From CAZOHN01 sp964579325 (GTDB taxonomy: Bacteria; Pseudomonadota; Alphaproteobacteria; Rhodobacterales; Rhodobacteraceae): a stretch of 6,530 nt of DNA. The notes under the pieces were generated by a model. That model saw only the letters and a list, made by a program, of their open reading frames with translations, was not told where the DNA came from and did not search any database. Of this stretch, positions 6,178 through 6,530 are shown in pieces (position 1 is the first letter of the stretch; each line of letters starts with the position of its first letter). Where the stretch lies: NCBI GenBank assembly GCA_964579325.1, contig CAZOHN010000199.1, forward strand, positions 1-6,530. The letters are read 5' to 3'. The position numbers were made by a program, and so were the translations under genes.

Positions 6178-6462
6178 TCACCCCCCGAACAGCCGGTCAC
6201 CCTGTTCGTCGATCATCTGACGCGCCTTGGCGGCCGAGATCGCGGTTGCCTCGTCTAGCGAGGCGATGGTGTCTGCGCGGATCAGGTCGTGCTGCCTCGC
6301 CGCGCCATCCACCGTCTTCTCGATCCGCGCCGCGACCCGGTAGTGTCCGCCTTCCCGGATCGGCTGGGGCGTGATGCGGAAGCCCTTGTAGTCCTCGCCG
6401 GGCGAGGAGGGCGGCGTCTCGCCGCCCGATGAGCCGCCCAGGAGTTTCGAAAGCCACGACAT
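6178..6462 (-). CDS. HlyU family protein
   Basis: Small protein of 94 residues matching the family databases call HlyU (transcriptional activator HlyU). After M-S-W-L-S-K-L-L-G-G and a Gly/Ser/Pro linker (11-22), the conserved core has Y-K-G-F-R-I-T-P-Q-P-I at 25-35, G-G-H-Y-R-V-A-A-R-I-E-K at 38-49, L-I-R-A-D-T at 60-65 and A-R-Q-M-I-D-E-Q-G-D at 80-89. I see no helix-turn-helix, so a DNA-binding role should not be taken from the name. The ATG at 6462 is preceded by AGGG at 6470-6473, which overlaps the rpoD stop codon; only nine bases separate the two genes. This suggests co-transcription, perhaps with translational coupling, behind rpoD. Confidence 0.88.
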   Translation of the reverse strand: MSWLSKLLGGSSGGETPPSSPGEDYKGFRITPQPIREGGHYRVAARIEKTVDGAARQHDLIRADTIASLDEATAISAAKARQMIDEQGDRLFGG

Positions 6463-6471
6463 TCGCCGGCC

Positions 6472-6530
6472 CTACTGGTCGAGGAACGACCGCAGCTTGC
6501 GCGACCGGCTGGGATGCTTGAGCTTGCGCA
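6472..6530 (-). CDS. rpoD: RNA polymerase sigma factor RpoD, C-terminal end (partial)
   Basis: The last 18 codons plus a TAG stop of a gene entering from the right edge. The peptide R-K-L-K-H-P-S-R-S-R-K-L-R-S-F-L-D-Q matches the extreme C-terminus of primary sigma-70 factors, just after region 4.2; in E. coli the corresponding part is R-K-L-R-H-P-S-R-S-E-V-L-R-S-F-L-D-D. The R-K-L-R variant and final Gln fit alphaproteobacterial RpoD. It is too short for an ordinary open-frame listing but is highly specific. It is truncated by the window, not broken. Confidence 0.9.
   Translation of the reverse strand, partial: RKLKHPSRSRKLRSFLDQ

Overview
The window looks like GC-rich chromosomal DNA from an alphaproteobacterium, most likely a Rhodobacteraceae/Paracoccaceae relative. 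The pointers are the nrdR-ribD gene pair, an RpoD C-terminus of alphaproteobacterial type ending in S-R-K-L-R-S-F-L-D-Q, the protein families present and the strong G/C preference at third codon positions. No mobile element, CRISPR array, rRNA or intact tRNA was recognised. The assignment rests on recognition by eye, not on a search.

Layout from left to right. (1) 52-1635, minus strand: nrdR (ATP-cone repressor of ribonucleotide reductase genes) followed by ribD (bifunctional riboflavin deaminase/reductase), an arrangement common in alphaproteobacteria. (2) 1636-1832: divergent intergenic region. (3) 1833-2723, plus strand: a dienelactone hydrolase-family protein with a complete Cys-Asp-His triad and a Tat-like (K-R) export leader. 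(4) 2727-5395, minus strand: a three-gene block in the order RibD-C/DHFR-like reductase, DCC/DUF393 thiol-oxidoreductase-like protein, and a saccharopine-dehydrogenase-like NAD(P)-binding protein fused to DUF4166. The last two genes overlap. (5) 5396-5739: a 344-bp region without a convincing gene, holding a strong short hairpin and a degenerate tRNA-like stretch. (6) 5740-6117, plus strand: a small unrecognised integral membrane protein. (7) 6178-6530, minus strand: a HlyU-family small protein directly behind the last 18 codons of rpoD, the housekeeping sigma factor, which runs in from the right edge.

The housekeeping parts (nrdR-ribD and rpoD-hlyU) flank a central accessory section of poorly characterised redox and hydrolase genes. 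The most interesting candidate is the minus-strand block at 2727-5395: three uncharacterised redox-type proteins (a pteridine/flavin-reductase-like fold, a CxxC thiol protein and a dinucleotide-binding protein with DUF4166) placed head to tail with a translational overlap, which suggests a shared but unknown pathway. Nothing in the window is clearly a defence or mobile system.
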